In this document: piece after piece, positions 36,806-47,255 of the stretch
How the letters are laid out: each line of letters begins with the position of its first letter
Position numbering within the stretch: position 1 is the stretch's first letter
Assembly (NCBI GenBank): GCA_029820295.1
Contig: JALGVA010000002.1
Coordinates: 51,481 to 115,480, forward strand
DNA from: Candidatus Zipacnadia bacterium
GTDB lineage: Bacteria; Armatimonadota; Zipacnadia; Zipacnadales; UBA5352
Reading direction: 5' to 3'
Length of the DNA stretch: 64,000 bases
Translations under genes and position numbers: made by a program
The notes under the pieces: model-generated
The model's input: the letters and a program-made list of their open reading frames with translations, nothing else
The model's database searches: none
What the model was told of the DNA's origin: nothing

Positions 36806-37564
36806 ATGCGCAGCAGGCTGTCGTGGACAATCGGCGCGGCGTTCGCGCTCGCGATCGTGGCGCTGGTGGCGATGCCGCCGGCCCAGGTGGTGGTGGGCAG
36901 CTACCGCACGCCCTTCGACGGGCGCAGCGAGCACCAGCGCCTGAACGCGTTGCGGGCCGCTCAGGCGCTCGATGGCGCGGTCATCGCGGCCGGCGCGACG
37001 CTCTCCTTCAACCGCACGGTGGGCCCGTGGACCGCCGACCGCGGCTACCTCAAGGCGCCGGTCAGCTTCGGCGGTGAGATCGAGCCGGCGTGGGGCGGCG
37101 GCGTCTGCCAGACCTCGACCACGCTCTTCAACGCGGCGCTGCTGGCGGGGCTGGAGATCGTCGAGCGCCATCGCCACCAGTGGGCGCCGCACTACGCGCC
37201 CCTGGGCCGCGACGCCGCGGTCGCGCAGTACGACATCGACCTGCGCATCCGCAACCCGCACCCGTGGCCGGTGCGCATCGAGGCGCAGCCGGCGGCCGAC
37301 TCGCTGGGCATCGTGCTGCTGGGACGCCGCGCCGGGCCGCTGGCGGCGGTGCACACACAGGTGCGTGCCGTGGTACCGCCGGGCGAGGTGCTGCGCATCG
37401 ACCCCGAGCTGCTGCCCGGCGAGTGCCACCGCGTCGTGCGCGGCCGGCCCGGCTACCGGGTGCTGGTTTACCGCCGGTCCCTCGACGCCGCCGGTGGTGG
37501 CCGCGAGCTGGTCTCGGAGGACCGCTACCCGCCCATGAACCGCCTGGTGGTGGCCGGCCCGTAG
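36806..37564 (+). CDS. VanW family protein
   Basis: N-terminal TM; 'SFNRTVGPWTADRGYLKAPVSFGGEIEPAWGGGVCQTSTTLFNAALLAGLEIVERHRHQW' is the VanW core. Confidence 0.92.
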   Translation: MRSRLSWTIGAAFALAIVALVAMPPAQVVVGSYRTPFDGRSEHQRLNALRAAQALDGAVIAAGATLSFNRTVGPWTADRGYLKAPVSFGGEIEPAWGGGVCQTSTTLFNAALLAGLEIVERHRHQWAPHYAPLGRDAAVAQYDIDLRIRNPHPWPVRIEAQPAADSLGIVLLGRRAGPLAAVHTQVRAVVPPGEVLRIDPELLPGECHRVVRGRPGYRVLVYRRSLDAAGGGRELVSEDRYPPMNRLVVAGP

Positions 37565-37703
37565 CGGGTCCGCGCGACGCGCACGGCGCATCCCCCTGGA
37601 CGCTCGATGGCGCCTCAAGAAGGACATCGCCCCCTTCATGCCGCAATGAGCCGGTGACACGAACTCGTACCACCGGTATCCGGGTCCCCGCGGAGGAGAG
37701 CCC

Positions 37704-40280
37704 ATGGCGTGTCGCGGCGTTGCACTACAACTGATCTGGATCCTGGGAGCATCGGCCATGAGCGCGTCACAGAGCCCCGCCGCCGAGGGCTGGGTCCATC
37801 CCGCGGGACTGATCGACCGTGCCACGCTCGACGAGGTCCGCCACAAGCGTGACACACAGCCGTGGGCGCAGGCGGTCATCGACGGGCTCGATCGCGGGGT
37901 GCAGCCGTGGCTGGCGCAGTCCTCCGAGCGCCTCGAGGAGCTGCTGCCCAGGGGAAAGGTCCAGGTCTACTGGCTGCTGATCTGTCCCGAGTGCCGCGGT
38001 CGCATGACCTTCGATCCGTTCAACGACCAGACCGCGACCTGCGAGGTCTGCGGCCGGACCTTCGCGCTCTCGGAGCCGTCGATCGCGACGCCGCCGGATG
38101 CGGCCTACGCGGGCACGCTCTACGACGGCTGGGGCTGCCACTACCTGCTGGCCATCTCCCGCACCACCCAGGAGCTGGCGTTGCTGCACGCCCTGGGCGC
38201 CGACGACAGCTACGCGCGGCGCGCCGCGGACATTCTGCGCATCTTTGCCCGGCACATCGGCCCGCTGCCCGTGCTGGGTGACAGTCATCGAGTCATCTGG
38301 ACCTACGCCTACGAAGGCGACATAAGCGTGCTGCGGCCGCTGATCGTGGCCTATGAGCTGCTGCGCGACGTGGACGGCCTGTTCACCGACGAGGATCACC
38401 GCGCGATCCGCGAGGACCTGATCCGGCACTGGACCGACTCGGTCCTGCGCTTTCAGGAGGATGCCACCCAGCGTCACAACAACACCTACCGCTGGCTGAC
38501 CACGGTCGTGCTGGCGGGCTGTGCGCTCGAGGATGCCGACTACGTGGACTGGGCCTTCGGCGTGCGTAAGTACTCGCCGGCGCAGCGCCCGAACCATCAC
38601 AGCCTGGCGTGGCTGGCCGAAAACAACTACCTGGACGACGGCGCCTTCTGGGGGCTGTGCAGCGCCTACCACCTCTACGCCCTCGGCCCGCACTGCGAGG
38701 CGATGGTGCTGGGTCGCAGGCTGTCTCAGCAGATGCCCGACCTCTTCCCGCCCGAACTATTCGACGAGATGGACCCGGCCCACCCGCGCGGGCAGGTCGC
38801 GCGCAACGCCATCAAGTGGTTCACCGCTCAGTGCTTCCCCGACCTCACCATGGCTCCCTTCGGCGACATGGGCGGGCGCGTCAGCCTGGCCACGTACCCC
38901 CTCACCGCCGAGATCGGCTACCGCTACCTGGGCATCGAGGAGGTGGGCAGCTACCGTTCGTTCCGCGAGGGCAAGCGCGGACTCACCGGCCTGCTCTACG
39001 GCGCCGACACCATCGAGGAGCGACCATGGCCCTGCGAGAGCGTGCACCTGTCCAGCGGCTTCGTGGCCCTCAAGCGCGAGACGAACGCCGGCAACCGGCT
39101 CTACGCGGGGCTGAATGCGCTCATCCCCGGCAGCGGTCACGCGCACGCCGACCGGCTGAACCTGATCACCTACGCGCGCGACCGGATGCTCTCGGGCGAG
39201 AAGCGCACGCGCTACGATGACCCCGAGCAGCGCGTCTACAGCGGCGCCTCCTACGCGCACAACACGGTCACCGTGGACGAGACCTCGCAGGTGCACGGCA
39301 ACTACCTCGAAGGCGGGCGCATCCCGCACATCGAGACCTTCGTGGACTTCCCGGTGGTGCAGGTGGCCGAGGCGCACGGCGACCGGGTCTACGAGCAGAC
39401 GCGCGCCTACCGCCGCCTGCTGTGCCAGTTCGACGACTACCTCGTGGACATCTTCCGCGTCGAGGGCGGGACGACGCATGACTGGTTCTTCCACGGCGTC
39501 GGCGAGAGTCCGGTCCTGACCATCCCGCTGGAGGAGCGCCCGTCCTTCGAGCCTGCTGCCTACGTCGTCCGCGGCGCACCCGAGTACCGAACGGGCGTGA
39601 CCGATGACACCTTCTCGGCTACCTGGCGCATCCCCGCCGCCCCCGACGCCGACCTGCCCGGGCGCCGGCGCGACGTGTTCTCGCGCGTGACCCTCGCCGG
39701 CTTCCCGGCGCAGAGCGTGAGCGTGCTCAGCACCTGGCCCAGCCCCGCTGCGCACAGCCTGATGGTGCGCCACACCGGGACCGATGACCCCTTTGTGGCG
39801 GTGCATGAGGCCTGGGTGGACGAGCCGGTGGTCACGGGCGTGCGCGCGTTGCCGGGGTCCAGTGACGCGGCGGTCGAGGTGACGCACGCGGACGGCTCCC
39901 GCCGCGTCGTGGTCTACGGCTCAGGAAGCGCCGGGGATGATGCCTCCCTGCGGGGGCGGGTGGGCGTACTTGACTTTGGCCCCGACGGCCGGCTGCGCGG
40001 CCTCGCGCTGGTGCGCGGCCGGGAGCTGCGCTGGGGCGGAGCACGCCTGCTGCGCAGCAGAGACGACGTGTGCGTATCCCTGAGCTTCGACGGCGGCGAG
40101 GTCACGGCCGTGTCCTCGCCGCCGATCGCCTGGCACACGGTCGGGGGCCGCCGCGTCCTCGCGTCCGGCAGCGAGGCGACGGTGCAGGTGCGCGTCCCCG
40201 CTGCGCTCTCCCCTACCGGCGCGGAGTGGGCAGCCACCATCGACCTCCCCGGACAGGACGGCCTCGGAGCCGCCGGCTAG
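37704..40280 (+). CDS. Heparinase II/III-like protein with a four-cysteine zinc-ribbon-like insert
   Basis: 'CPECRGRMTFDPFNDQTATCEVCGRTF'; 'TYAYEGDISVLRPLIVAYELLRD'; 'GHAHADRLNLITYARDRMLSGE' and 'YAHNTVTVDETSQVHGN', typical of heparinase II/III catalytic regions. Confidence 0.85.
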   Translation: MACRGVALQLIWILGASAMSASQSPAAEGWVHPAGLIDRATLDEVRHKRDTQPWAQAVIDGLDRGVQPWLAQSSERLEELLPRGKVQVYWLLICPECRGRMTFDPFNDQTATCEVCGRTFALSEPSIATPPDAAYAGTLYDGWGCHYLLAISRTTQELALLHALGADDSYARRAADILRIFARHIGPLPVLGDSHRVIWTYAYEGDISVLRPLIVAYELLRDVDGLFTDEDHRAIREDLIRHWTDSVLRFQEDATQRHNNTYRWLTTVVLAGCALEDADYVDWAFGVRKYSPAQRPNHHSLAWLAENNYLDDGAFWGLCSAYHLYALGPHCEAMVLGRRLSQQMPDLFPPELFDEMDPAHPRGQVARNAIKWFTAQCFPDLTMAPFGDMGGRVSLATYPLTAEIGYRYLGIEEVGSYRSFREGKRGLTGLLYGADTIEERPWPCESVHLSSGFVALKRETNAGNRLYAGLNALIPGSGHAHADRLNLITYARDRMLSGEKRTRYDDPEQRVYSGASYAHNTVTVDETSQVHGNYLEGGRIPHIETFVDFPVVQVAEAHGDRVYEQTRAYRRLLCQFDDYLVDIFRVEGGTTHDWFFHGVGESPVLTIPLEERPSFEPAAYVVRGAPEYRTGVTDDTFSATWRIPAAPDADLPGRRRDVFSRVTLAGFPAQSVSVLSTWPSPAAHSLMVRHTGTDDPFVAVHEAWVDEPVVTGVRALPGSSDAAVEVTHADGSRRVVVYGSGSAGDDASLRGRVGVLDFGPDGRLRGLALVRGRELRWGGARLLRSRDDVCVSLSFDGGEVTAVSSPPIAWHTVGGRRVLASGSEATVQVRVPAALSPTGAEWAATIDLPGQDGLGAAG

Positions 40281-43200
40281 CCCGACGTCAGGTGCAGCAC
40301 GCGGATGTCGCCCGGTGCGAGTTCCAGCACCACCGGCGCCAGCGGATCGTGCGCCGCGCCGGTCTCGTACTCCACCAGCCGCGGGTCGCGCGGCAGGTTG
40401 CGCAGCGTCAGCGTCACCGTTTCGGCCGCGTTCCCCGGGTTCATGACGATGATCAGGCGCTCGTCGCCATGGACCAGCGTCGCGAGGCGCGTCGCGTCCA
40501 GCTCCGGCTCGGACACCACCAGCTCATCGCGCCGCTGGAAGTCGAGGAAGAAGCGCTCGTGCTCGGCCACCAGCGCCGACACCCAGCCGATGCCCCAGTA
40601 GCCCGCGCCGTCGAGCACCGGCATGTACCAGATCAAAAAGCCGTTGCCCTCGTCGTCGAGCATCGCGCGCATCAGCCGAATGCGCCATGCCTCGAGCGTG
40701 GGGTAGGCGCGCTCGGCCACGAAGCGCTTCTCCACGTACATGCACCCGGAGGTGAAGGGCATCTCGCCCAGCGTGTCCATGGTGCGCTGGATGGTCTCGC
40801 GGTCGCCGTTGTAGCCGGCGATGCCCCAGTCGATGGCTCCGCTCATCAGCGCCCAGTCCACGCCGTAGAGCCACCTGGTGCGGTCGGTCGCGTAGCCGCT
40901 GTAGACCGAGAACGGGACGTCCGGGTCGGCCTGGCGGATGGCGTCGCGGATGATCGCGGCCATGCGCGCGTTCTGCTCGCAGCGGAAATCGACCCAGCGG
41001 TCCTGGTGCTGCTCGAATATCTCCTCCCGTGAAGGCACGGCCTCGAGCCCGGCCCACTCGGCGAAGGCCGTCCGGCAGCGGTCACACAGGCAGATCGAGT
41101 CCTCGTAGGTGACGGGGAACTCGTGGTCCCAGTCGATCATGTCGTAGGAGTTCTCGGCCACACGCGCCGCGAACCACTCGTAGAGCGCCGGGATGAACTC
41201 ATTCTCGGTGTCCAACACGATGGTCGGGCAGATCTGGTGATCATCGACCCGCCCGCTGCGGCAGACTGCCTTGTGGTCGGGATGGCGCTCCAGATACTCG
41301 CGGTCGATAGGCGACGGGTTATAGCCGTTGCGCGGGATGTGCCAGACGAAGCGCATTCCGTGCGGCTTCACCAGCTCCGCGGTCTCGCTCTGGTTGCTTC
41401 CCCACAGCCAGTTGATACCCGCGTCGAGGATCATCTCGGCGTTGGCGGCGGTCACGTCCGGGTTCTCGTAGGCGGAGCTGGCGTAGCAGACGATGATCGG
41501 CACCTGCTCGGGCGCCCGGCGCTTCATCGCGGGCAGGATGTGCACGGTGCTGGCGCGCTCTACCTCGACCACGTGTCCGCCCATGGCCTCATAGTGCGTG
41601 TACGCGACCAGTGTGTCCGCGTCGGGCGAGCCCACGTCCGCGACCAGGCAGGCGCGCCCGACGGTCTGCGGCGCCCGGATGTTCTCGCCGCGCGCGAGCA
41701 TGCGCACCACATAGCGCGCGCCGGGCTTGACCTCGATGGTGGGCCCGCTCACCCACAGGCCCATCTGCTGGTCGACCTGCTCCTCTGTGCCATGCAGGTA
41801 GACCGCGCGCGTGGGCCGGCCGTCGCGCTCGGTGGTGACGATGTGCGGCTCGCCATCCCAGCGCTCACCCTCGAAGTCGCCGTCCGGAACGATGTTCTCG
41901 TCGGTGCCCTTCTCCACGATGGTGATGTCGTCATACCAGCACTCGCCGGAGATGCCCCGGTTCTGCCATTTGAGCGGCAGCACCCCCAGCAGCTCGGCGA
42001 AGGGCGGCGCGGTGACCTCGACCTCGAACTCGCGCCAGTCGAAGGTGCCGCCCAGTGACAGCGCCGAGACATACTGGGCCTGTGTGCTCTCCTCGTTCTT
42101 CCACAGCAGCTCCAGGGTGAAGCCGCCGGTGAGCGTGCCGATGGGCGTCATCCGGTAACGCGTGTAATCGCGGCCGTCGTGCTGCACGCGCGTCTCGTCC
42201 AGCATCTCGAGCTGCGAGCCGTCGAGCCCGTCGAGCGCCACGATGCGGATCGGGTCGGGCATGTCGAGACAGAAGACGTAGTCGGAGGGCGGCGCGCCCA
42301 CGTAGTTCAGCAGCGGTTTGACGAACATCTGCGACTCGCGCGGCAGGTACAGGTCGGTCTCCAGCGGCCAGAAGCGCTCGCGCCGGTCGGCCACGGCGAG
42401 CACGCGGCGCAGGCAGATGGTGCGCGCGGGGAGCGCGACCGTCCCATCGACGCCGGGCGCGGGCAGCTCCTCCCAGTCGTGGGCGTCGAATCCGGGCAGC
42501 TCCCATCCCTGCTCGGGCGCGGCGGCCCAGCGCCAGCCACGGTCGAAGCCGAACTGCTGCTCGCCGCAGGTCAGGTTCCCGCCGATGCTCTCGGCCCCGC
42601 GCAGCCTGATCGCGAGCACATTCTCGCCCGGCTGCAGCGGCGTGCTCACCGGCGCGCGCTCCCCCGAGACGAGTGCGGCGAGCGGCTCACCGTTGTGCGT
42701 CATCTCGCCCTCCCCGCCGCGCAGTGTCAGCGAACCCGCCAGCTCGCCCCCCGGCGCCGACTGCACGAACCACGGTGAGCGGTAGAGCACGGTGCCATCC
42801 GCGAGGATGAGTTGGTAGCGCACATCGGGCGGCGCCTGGGTCACCAGCGACGGGTACTGCAAGCTCGCGGCTGTGGCCCCCGCGCTGACCGACATGCGGC
42901 GCACGATGTCGCGGTCGGTTCGTACGACCAGCTCGGCCGTGGCGTCGGCCGCGAGCCCGTCCAGCGCCAGCTCCAGCGCCGAAGCGCTGAGCGAGAGCCC
43001 GGCCAGGTCCGCCGGCCGCACCTGCGCGGTCTCCTCGCCGAAGATCATGCGCCCGAACTGCTCGGGCTGGTGAAAGCCACCGCTCAGCCCGCTCCAGGTG
43101 CTCGACTCGTTGTTGGGGTTCTGGTTGCGGCACAGGTTCAGGCCCCACTCCTCGCCCGCCGTCGGCGGATCGACGCCCAGGCCGGCCAGCGGGATGGCGA

Positions 43201-43726
43201 TCTCGACGTACCAGGCCTCTTCATCGGCGCGGGCGGCGGCCTGCCAGTCGAGATCGAAGTCGCCGTCCATGCCGCGCGCGTCGTAGCGCGTCCCGAGCAT
43301 GTTGACGGCGAGCTGGTAGTAGTCACCCGACGCCCCTGGCTGCAGGAAGATTTCGATGCTCTCGTCGCCGAACACATTGCCGTCATACTCGGTCACGTTC
43401 TGCCGGAGCAGATGGAGCTGCTGGGTCATCGGCGCGAGCGAACGCTCGAAGCAGGTGACGGCCAGGTAGAGCCGGTTGCCGTCGTGGCACATGAGCGCCT
43501 CGGTCTGCTGGGTGGCCGGTGCGCCGCCGCCGTTGAGCAGGAAGGGCGTCAGTACGGCCGCCCCTCGCCACGCCGGGTCGTCGAACGTGCCATCGATGTC
43601 GGGCGCGATATCAGTCTCCCCCACCAGTACCAGCGCGGGGCCGTCGGTCTGGCCGAACGCCACGCCGGCCACCAGCAGCAACGCGAGCGCGGCGGCGGTT
43701 CGCGTCAGAACTCGGCGCGTGTCCAT
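40277..43726 (-). CDS. Secreted CBM9/DOMON-like plus TIM-barrel protein (paralog 1 of 3)
   Basis: MDTRRVLTRTAAALALLLVAGVAFGQ; CBM9 'DIDGTFDDPAWRGAAVLTPF...SIEIFLQPGASGDYYQLAVNMLGTRYD'; 'IDWDHEFPVTYEDSICLCDRCRTAFAEWAG'. Confidence 0.85.
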   Translation of the reverse strand: MDTRRVLTRTAAALALLLVAGVAFGQTDGPALVLVGETDIAPDIDGTFDDPAWRGAAVLTPFLLNGGGAPATQQTEALMCHDGNRLYLAVTCFERSLAPMTQQLHLLRQNVTEYDGNVFGDESIEIFLQPGASGDYYQLAVNMLGTRYDARGMDGDFDLDWQAAARADEEAWYVEIAIPLAGLGVDPPTAGEEWGLNLCRNQNPNNESSTWSGLSGGFHQPEQFGRMIFGEETAQVRPADLAGLSLSASALELALDGLAADATAELVVRTDRDIVRRMSVSAGATAASLQYPSLVTQAPPDVRYQLILADGTVLYRSPWFVQSAPGGELAGSLTLRGGEGEMTHNGEPLAALVSGERAPVSTPLQPGENVLAIRLRGAESIGGNLTCGEQQFGFDRGWRWAAAPEQGWELPGFDAHDWEELPAPGVDGTVALPARTICLRRVLAVADRRERFWPLETDLYLPRESQMFVKPLLNYVGAPPSDYVFCLDMPDPIRIVALDGLDGSQLEMLDETRVQHDGRDYTRYRMTPIGTLTGGFTLELLWKNEESTQAQYVSALSLGGTFDWREFEVEVTAPPFAELLGVLPLKWQNRGISGECWYDDITIVEKGTDENIVPDGDFEGERWDGEPHIVTTERDGRPTRAVYLHGTEEQVDQQMGLWVSGPTIEVKPGARYVVRMLARGENIRAPQTVGRACLVADVGSPDADTLVAYTHYEAMGGHVVEVERASTVHILPAMKRRAPEQVPIIVCYASSAYENPDVTAANAEMILDAGINWLWGSNQSETAELVKPHGMRFVWHIPRNGYNPSPIDREYLERHPDHKAVCRSGRVDDHQICPTIVLDTENEFIPALYEWFAARVAENSYDMIDWDHEFPVTYEDSICLCDRCRTAFAEWAGLEAVPSREEIFEQHQDRWVDFRCEQNARMAAIIRDAIRQADPDVPFSVYSGYATDRTRWLYGVDWALMSGAIDWGIAGYNGDRETIQRTMDTLGEMPFTSGCMYVEKRFVAERAYPTLEAWRIRLMRAMLDDEGNGFLIWYMPVLDGAGYWGIGWVSALVAEHERFFLDFQRRDELVVSEPELDATRLATLVHGDERLIIVMNPGNAAETVTLTLRNLPRDPRLVEYETGAAHDPLAPVVLELAPGDIRVLHLTSG

Positions 43727-43776
43727 GGTTGCCTCCATCTGTCTGTGCTTGCGGCAACTGCATCGTCTTCGTCGCC

Positions 43777-46700
43777 TTACTGCGCCAGCCTCACGATCAG
43801 CGCCCGCGCGTCGTGCGCCGGCACAGTGAGCTGCACCTGCGCCGCGTCGGCGAAGGTCTGCCCGGTGTAGTACTCGCTGACCGCTCCGGTGGCGCCGGCG
43901 ATGGCCAGCGTGTGCGTCTCCTCCACGGAACTCGGGTTGACGATGATCGCCAGCAGCTCGCCGTCGCGCTCGAGCACGAAACGCGCGCGCTCGGGCACGC
44001 CCTGCACGCGCTCATCGGCGCGCCGGCCCTCGACGAAGAACGCCTCGTGATCGGCGACCAGCGACGCGGCCTCGGCGATGCGCGTGTAGTCCAGCCCGTC
44101 CATGGGCGTCCACTGATAGTGCATGACGCCGCGGCAGCCCGCCAGCAGGTGCTTCAGGTAGTCCACCTTCAGGTTCGGATTGCGCGGCGGCCGGTAGTAG
44201 GCCTCGCCGCCGAGCAGCGGCACGCCGTCCAGTGCCGTCACGGTGTCGGCGATCACCTGCTCGTTCCAGCCATAACCCGCCGACGCGACGTCACAGAAGT
44301 CGCGCATGATCGACCAGTCGATACAATACAACCCGCGCGCCCGCGGCGTCTGGTAGCCGCTGTAGGTGTACATCTCGCCATCGGGCACGGCCATGCGCAG
44401 GCCCTCGCGGTAGACGCCCGAAAGCTGCGCCCAGGTCTGGCAGCAGAACTCGGTCCACTGCTCCTTGTGCTGCTCCATCACGAGGGTCGGCGTCAGCTCG
44501 CCCGCGATGCCAAACTGCTCGGCGAAGGCGCCGAGGCAGCGCGGGCAGAAGCAGGCGGTCATGGGCCCGTACTCCATGTCCCACCACAGGCCCTGCGGCG
44601 GCACGGGCGCCTCGCGCAGGTAGCTGGCCAGCGCCTCGGTAGTGCGCTGCCGCCCCTCGTTGATGATCCACCGCGGGCAGGCGAAGGTGTAGCCCGAGCC
44701 GCGGTGGGCCTCATCGAAGTCCACGAAGCGGTTGCCCTCAGTGTCGATGCCGCGATGCCAGTGATAATGCGTGGACTCGGCCACGATCTTGAAGCCGCGC
44801 TCGGCCAGCAGTGGGTAGTAGACCTCGCGCGCATGGGTGCGCTCGATGTAGGCGTTGAAGCCCGCGGCCGCCATCGTGTCCAGCAGCGCCGTCATGTCCG
44901 GCCCGGCGTAGTTGCCTGCGCCGAAGCCGTGGCACATGAGCAGCTCGATCTCCCGCGGGCGCTTGCCCGGCAGCGGCGGGAGCACGGTCAGCGGCACATC
45001 GCGCGGCACCTCAACCACGGCTCCGCCCTCGCCCTCGACCCACAGGTACACGTGCTTCACGCCGGGAGGCAGATCTCCGGCACGCACCACCAGCCCCAGC
45101 GTGTGCAGCCGCTCGTTGTCGTACGACTCGTGTGCTCCCTCGCGATACGTGACCGGCTGCAGCAGCTCCCACGCCAGCTCATGGCGCGTCCACTGCTCGC
45201 CGTCGCGCTCGAAGGGCTCCGCCTGATAGCCCGCCCACGTGCCGGTCCATTCGTAGGGCTGCTTGTCCGCCCAATCGAGCAGCTCCAGGCCCGGCGGCGT
45301 CTCGATCACCAGCACGGCGCCCTGCAGCGGTCGCTCCAGCGGACTTGCCACCACCAGCGGCAGGTGCTGCGCGCCGCCGGCGACGATGTGGATGTCGTCC
45401 GGGTCGCCCAGGCTGGCGAAGTGCGTCGCCTCGGCCGCGATGACCCGTCGGAAGCACGTGCCCTGCGCGGGGTCGAGCTTCCCGCCCGCGTCCGCGGCGG
45501 GCCGCCAGCCGCTGTCGTCGAACTGCGGCTCCAGCCAGCCCTCGGCCGGCGCATCCGCCTGCCGCCAGCCCGCCGTGCCCGCGAGGTTGAGCCCGCCGAC
45601 GGTCACACGTACCGCCACCGGTTCCTCAGCGACCACCCCGAGCACGTTCGGACCCGGCTCGAGATAGCCCACCAGCGGCTCTGCGCCGCCGCGCCCGAGC
45701 GACGCGCCGTTCAGGAAGACCTCGCACGGGCCGTCGGCGCTGATGGTCGCCGCGGCGACGGCGGCGGTCGCGAAGTGACACACCGGCGACTGGTAGTAGA
45801 GCGCGTCGGTGGCGGCATCCAGCGCCGCGTAGACCACCGACACTTCTCCCGGCGTGTCGATCTCAATGGGCAGCTCGGCGCGCTCGGTCGCCCCCGCCGC
45901 GACCGGCACGGCGCGCGTGTTGCTGGTCGTGCGCTCGCCCTGGGTCACCCGCCAGCGCAGCACCACCTCGCCGCCGGCGATTCCGGTCAGCGTCGGCTCG
46001 ATGGCGTTGGCGCCCATCATCAGCGCCGGGATCGTGCCCGCCTCGACCACGACCCGCGGCGCCTCCGCGAGCAGCACCAGCCGGCCGAACTCGTCGGGCG
46101 CGTGGAAGCCGTGGGTGACCGGTGAGAACATGCTCACCTCGTTCTGAGCGATGTTGTTGCGGCATACGTTGAGCCACAGCGCCGACCCGGCGGCGGGCTC
46201 GATGCCCAGGCTACTCCACGGGATGGCGACTTCGGCGCTCCAGAAGCCCTCGTCGCCGGTGGCGCCCGCCGCCTGCCACGGCACATCCCAGCTCCCGTCC
46301 ATCCCCCGGCCTTCGTAACGGGTGCCGAGCGCGTTGGTCACGAACTGCATGTAGTCCGTGGGCGCGTCGGGGGGGCCGAGGAAGATCTCGATGGAATCAT
46401 CGTGAAAGACCCGACCGTCGTGCTCGGTCGCGCGCGCGATGAACTCGCCGGTGCGCTGCAGCGCCGGCCGTAGCACCTCGGCGCGGCAGCGCACCGCGAG
46501 GTAGAGGTCCCGCGCGTCCCACAGCGCGCGCAACTCGCTGGTCTCCTTCGGCAGGCCCTCGCCCTTGCGGGCGAAGAACTGCTGTGCCGCGGGCGTGGTC
46601 GCCCAGCAGGCATCATCGAGCCGGCCGTCGATCGCCGGAGCGGCCGTGGTGGGCGCGGCGGCCAGCGCGGTCGGCTCCCAGGCGCGCGAGCGCGTTACCG

Positions 46701-47211
46701 GTCCGATCCAGTAGTCGGTGGTGACGCCCGCCTCGTGGCCGTAGAAGTCCTGCCAGGCCGAGAAGAAGATCATCTTCACACGCGAGAAGTCGAGCGGCGC
46801 GTCCTGCGGCTGCGCGCGCACGAAGTCCCAGCTCATGGGCAGCCAGCGGCCGAGCTGATGGGCGGGGATATCGCGCCGCATCATCACCTGGTGATTGGCA
46901 GCGTCGAAGAGCTGCACCTGGATATGTGTGCTCGCGCCGGTGGTGTTCGCCAGCAACTCCCAGTGCAGCGTGTCGTAGCCGCGCCAGTCCTGCGGCTCGG
47001 CGAAGATGTGGCGGATGGCCGCGACGCCCGTGCCCGTGCAGGGCAGGCGCATGTGCAGCGCGCGGCGGCCGTCCCGGTTCTCGACCACAAGCGGCTTGAT
47101 CGGCTCATCGACGGTGAAGGCCGCGGGGTCGTCCATGGTCAGCACGGTCACATCGGCGCAGGCAACGCCGGCGGGAATCGCGGCAAGCAGCAGCACGGCG
47201 AGAAAGCGCAT
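43777..47211 (-). CDS. Secreted CBM9/DOMON-like plus TIM-barrel protein (paralog 2 of 3)
   Basis: MRFLAVLLLAAIPAGVACADV; 'AIDGRLDDACWATTPAAQQFF...DSIEIFLGPPDAPTDYMQFVTNALGTRYEG'; 'WWDMEYGPMTACFCPRCLGAFAEQFGI'. Start placed at MRFLAV, inside ORF 43777..47418. Confidence 0.85.
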   Translation of the reverse strand: MRFLAVLLLAAIPAGVACADVTVLTMDDPAAFTVDEPIKPLVVENRDGRRALHMRLPCTGTGVAAIRHIFAEPQDWRGYDTLHWELLANTTGASTHIQVQLFDAANHQVMMRRDIPAHQLGRWLPMSWDFVRAQPQDAPLDFSRVKMIFFSAWQDFYGHEAGVTTDYWIGPVTRSRAWEPTALAAAPTTAAPAIDGRLDDACWATTPAAQQFFARKGEGLPKETSELRALWDARDLYLAVRCRAEVLRPALQRTGEFIARATEHDGRVFHDDSIEIFLGPPDAPTDYMQFVTNALGTRYEGRGMDGSWDVPWQAAGATGDEGFWSAEVAIPWSSLGIEPAAGSALWLNVCRNNIAQNEVSMFSPVTHGFHAPDEFGRLVLLAEAPRVVVEAGTIPALMMGANAIEPTLTGIAGGEVVLRWRVTQGERTTSNTRAVPVAAGATERAELPIEIDTPGEVSVVYAALDAATDALYYQSPVCHFATAAVAAATISADGPCEVFLNGASLGRGGAEPLVGYLEPGPNVLGVVAEEPVAVRVTVGGLNLAGTAGWRQADAPAEGWLEPQFDDSGWRPAADAGGKLDPAQGTCFRRVIAAEATHFASLGDPDDIHIVAGGAQHLPLVVASPLERPLQGAVLVIETPPGLELLDWADKQPYEWTGTWAGYQAEPFERDGEQWTRHELAWELLQPVTYREGAHESYDNERLHTLGLVVRAGDLPPGVKHVYLWVEGEGGAVVEVPRDVPLTVLPPLPGKRPREIELLMCHGFGAGNYAGPDMTALLDTMAAAGFNAYIERTHAREVYYPLLAERGFKIVAESTHYHWHRGIDTEGNRFVDFDEAHRGSGYTFACPRWIINEGRQRTTEALASYLREAPVPPQGLWWDMEYGPMTACFCPRCLGAFAEQFGIAGELTPTLVMEQHKEQWTEFCCQTWAQLSGVYREGLRMAVPDGEMYTYSGYQTPRARGLYCIDWSIMRDFCDVASAGYGWNEQVIADTVTALDGVPLLGGEAYYRPPRNPNLKVDYLKHLLAGCRGVMHYQWTPMDGLDYTRIAEAASLVADHEAFFVEGRRADERVQGVPERARFVLERDGELLAIIVNPSSVEETHTLAIAGATGAVSEYYTGQTFADAAQVQLTVPAHDARALIVRLAQ

Positions 47212-47255
47212 GAAGTCACCTCGCAGAAACTCGTTGGGCTTCTCTCTCTCGGGGA

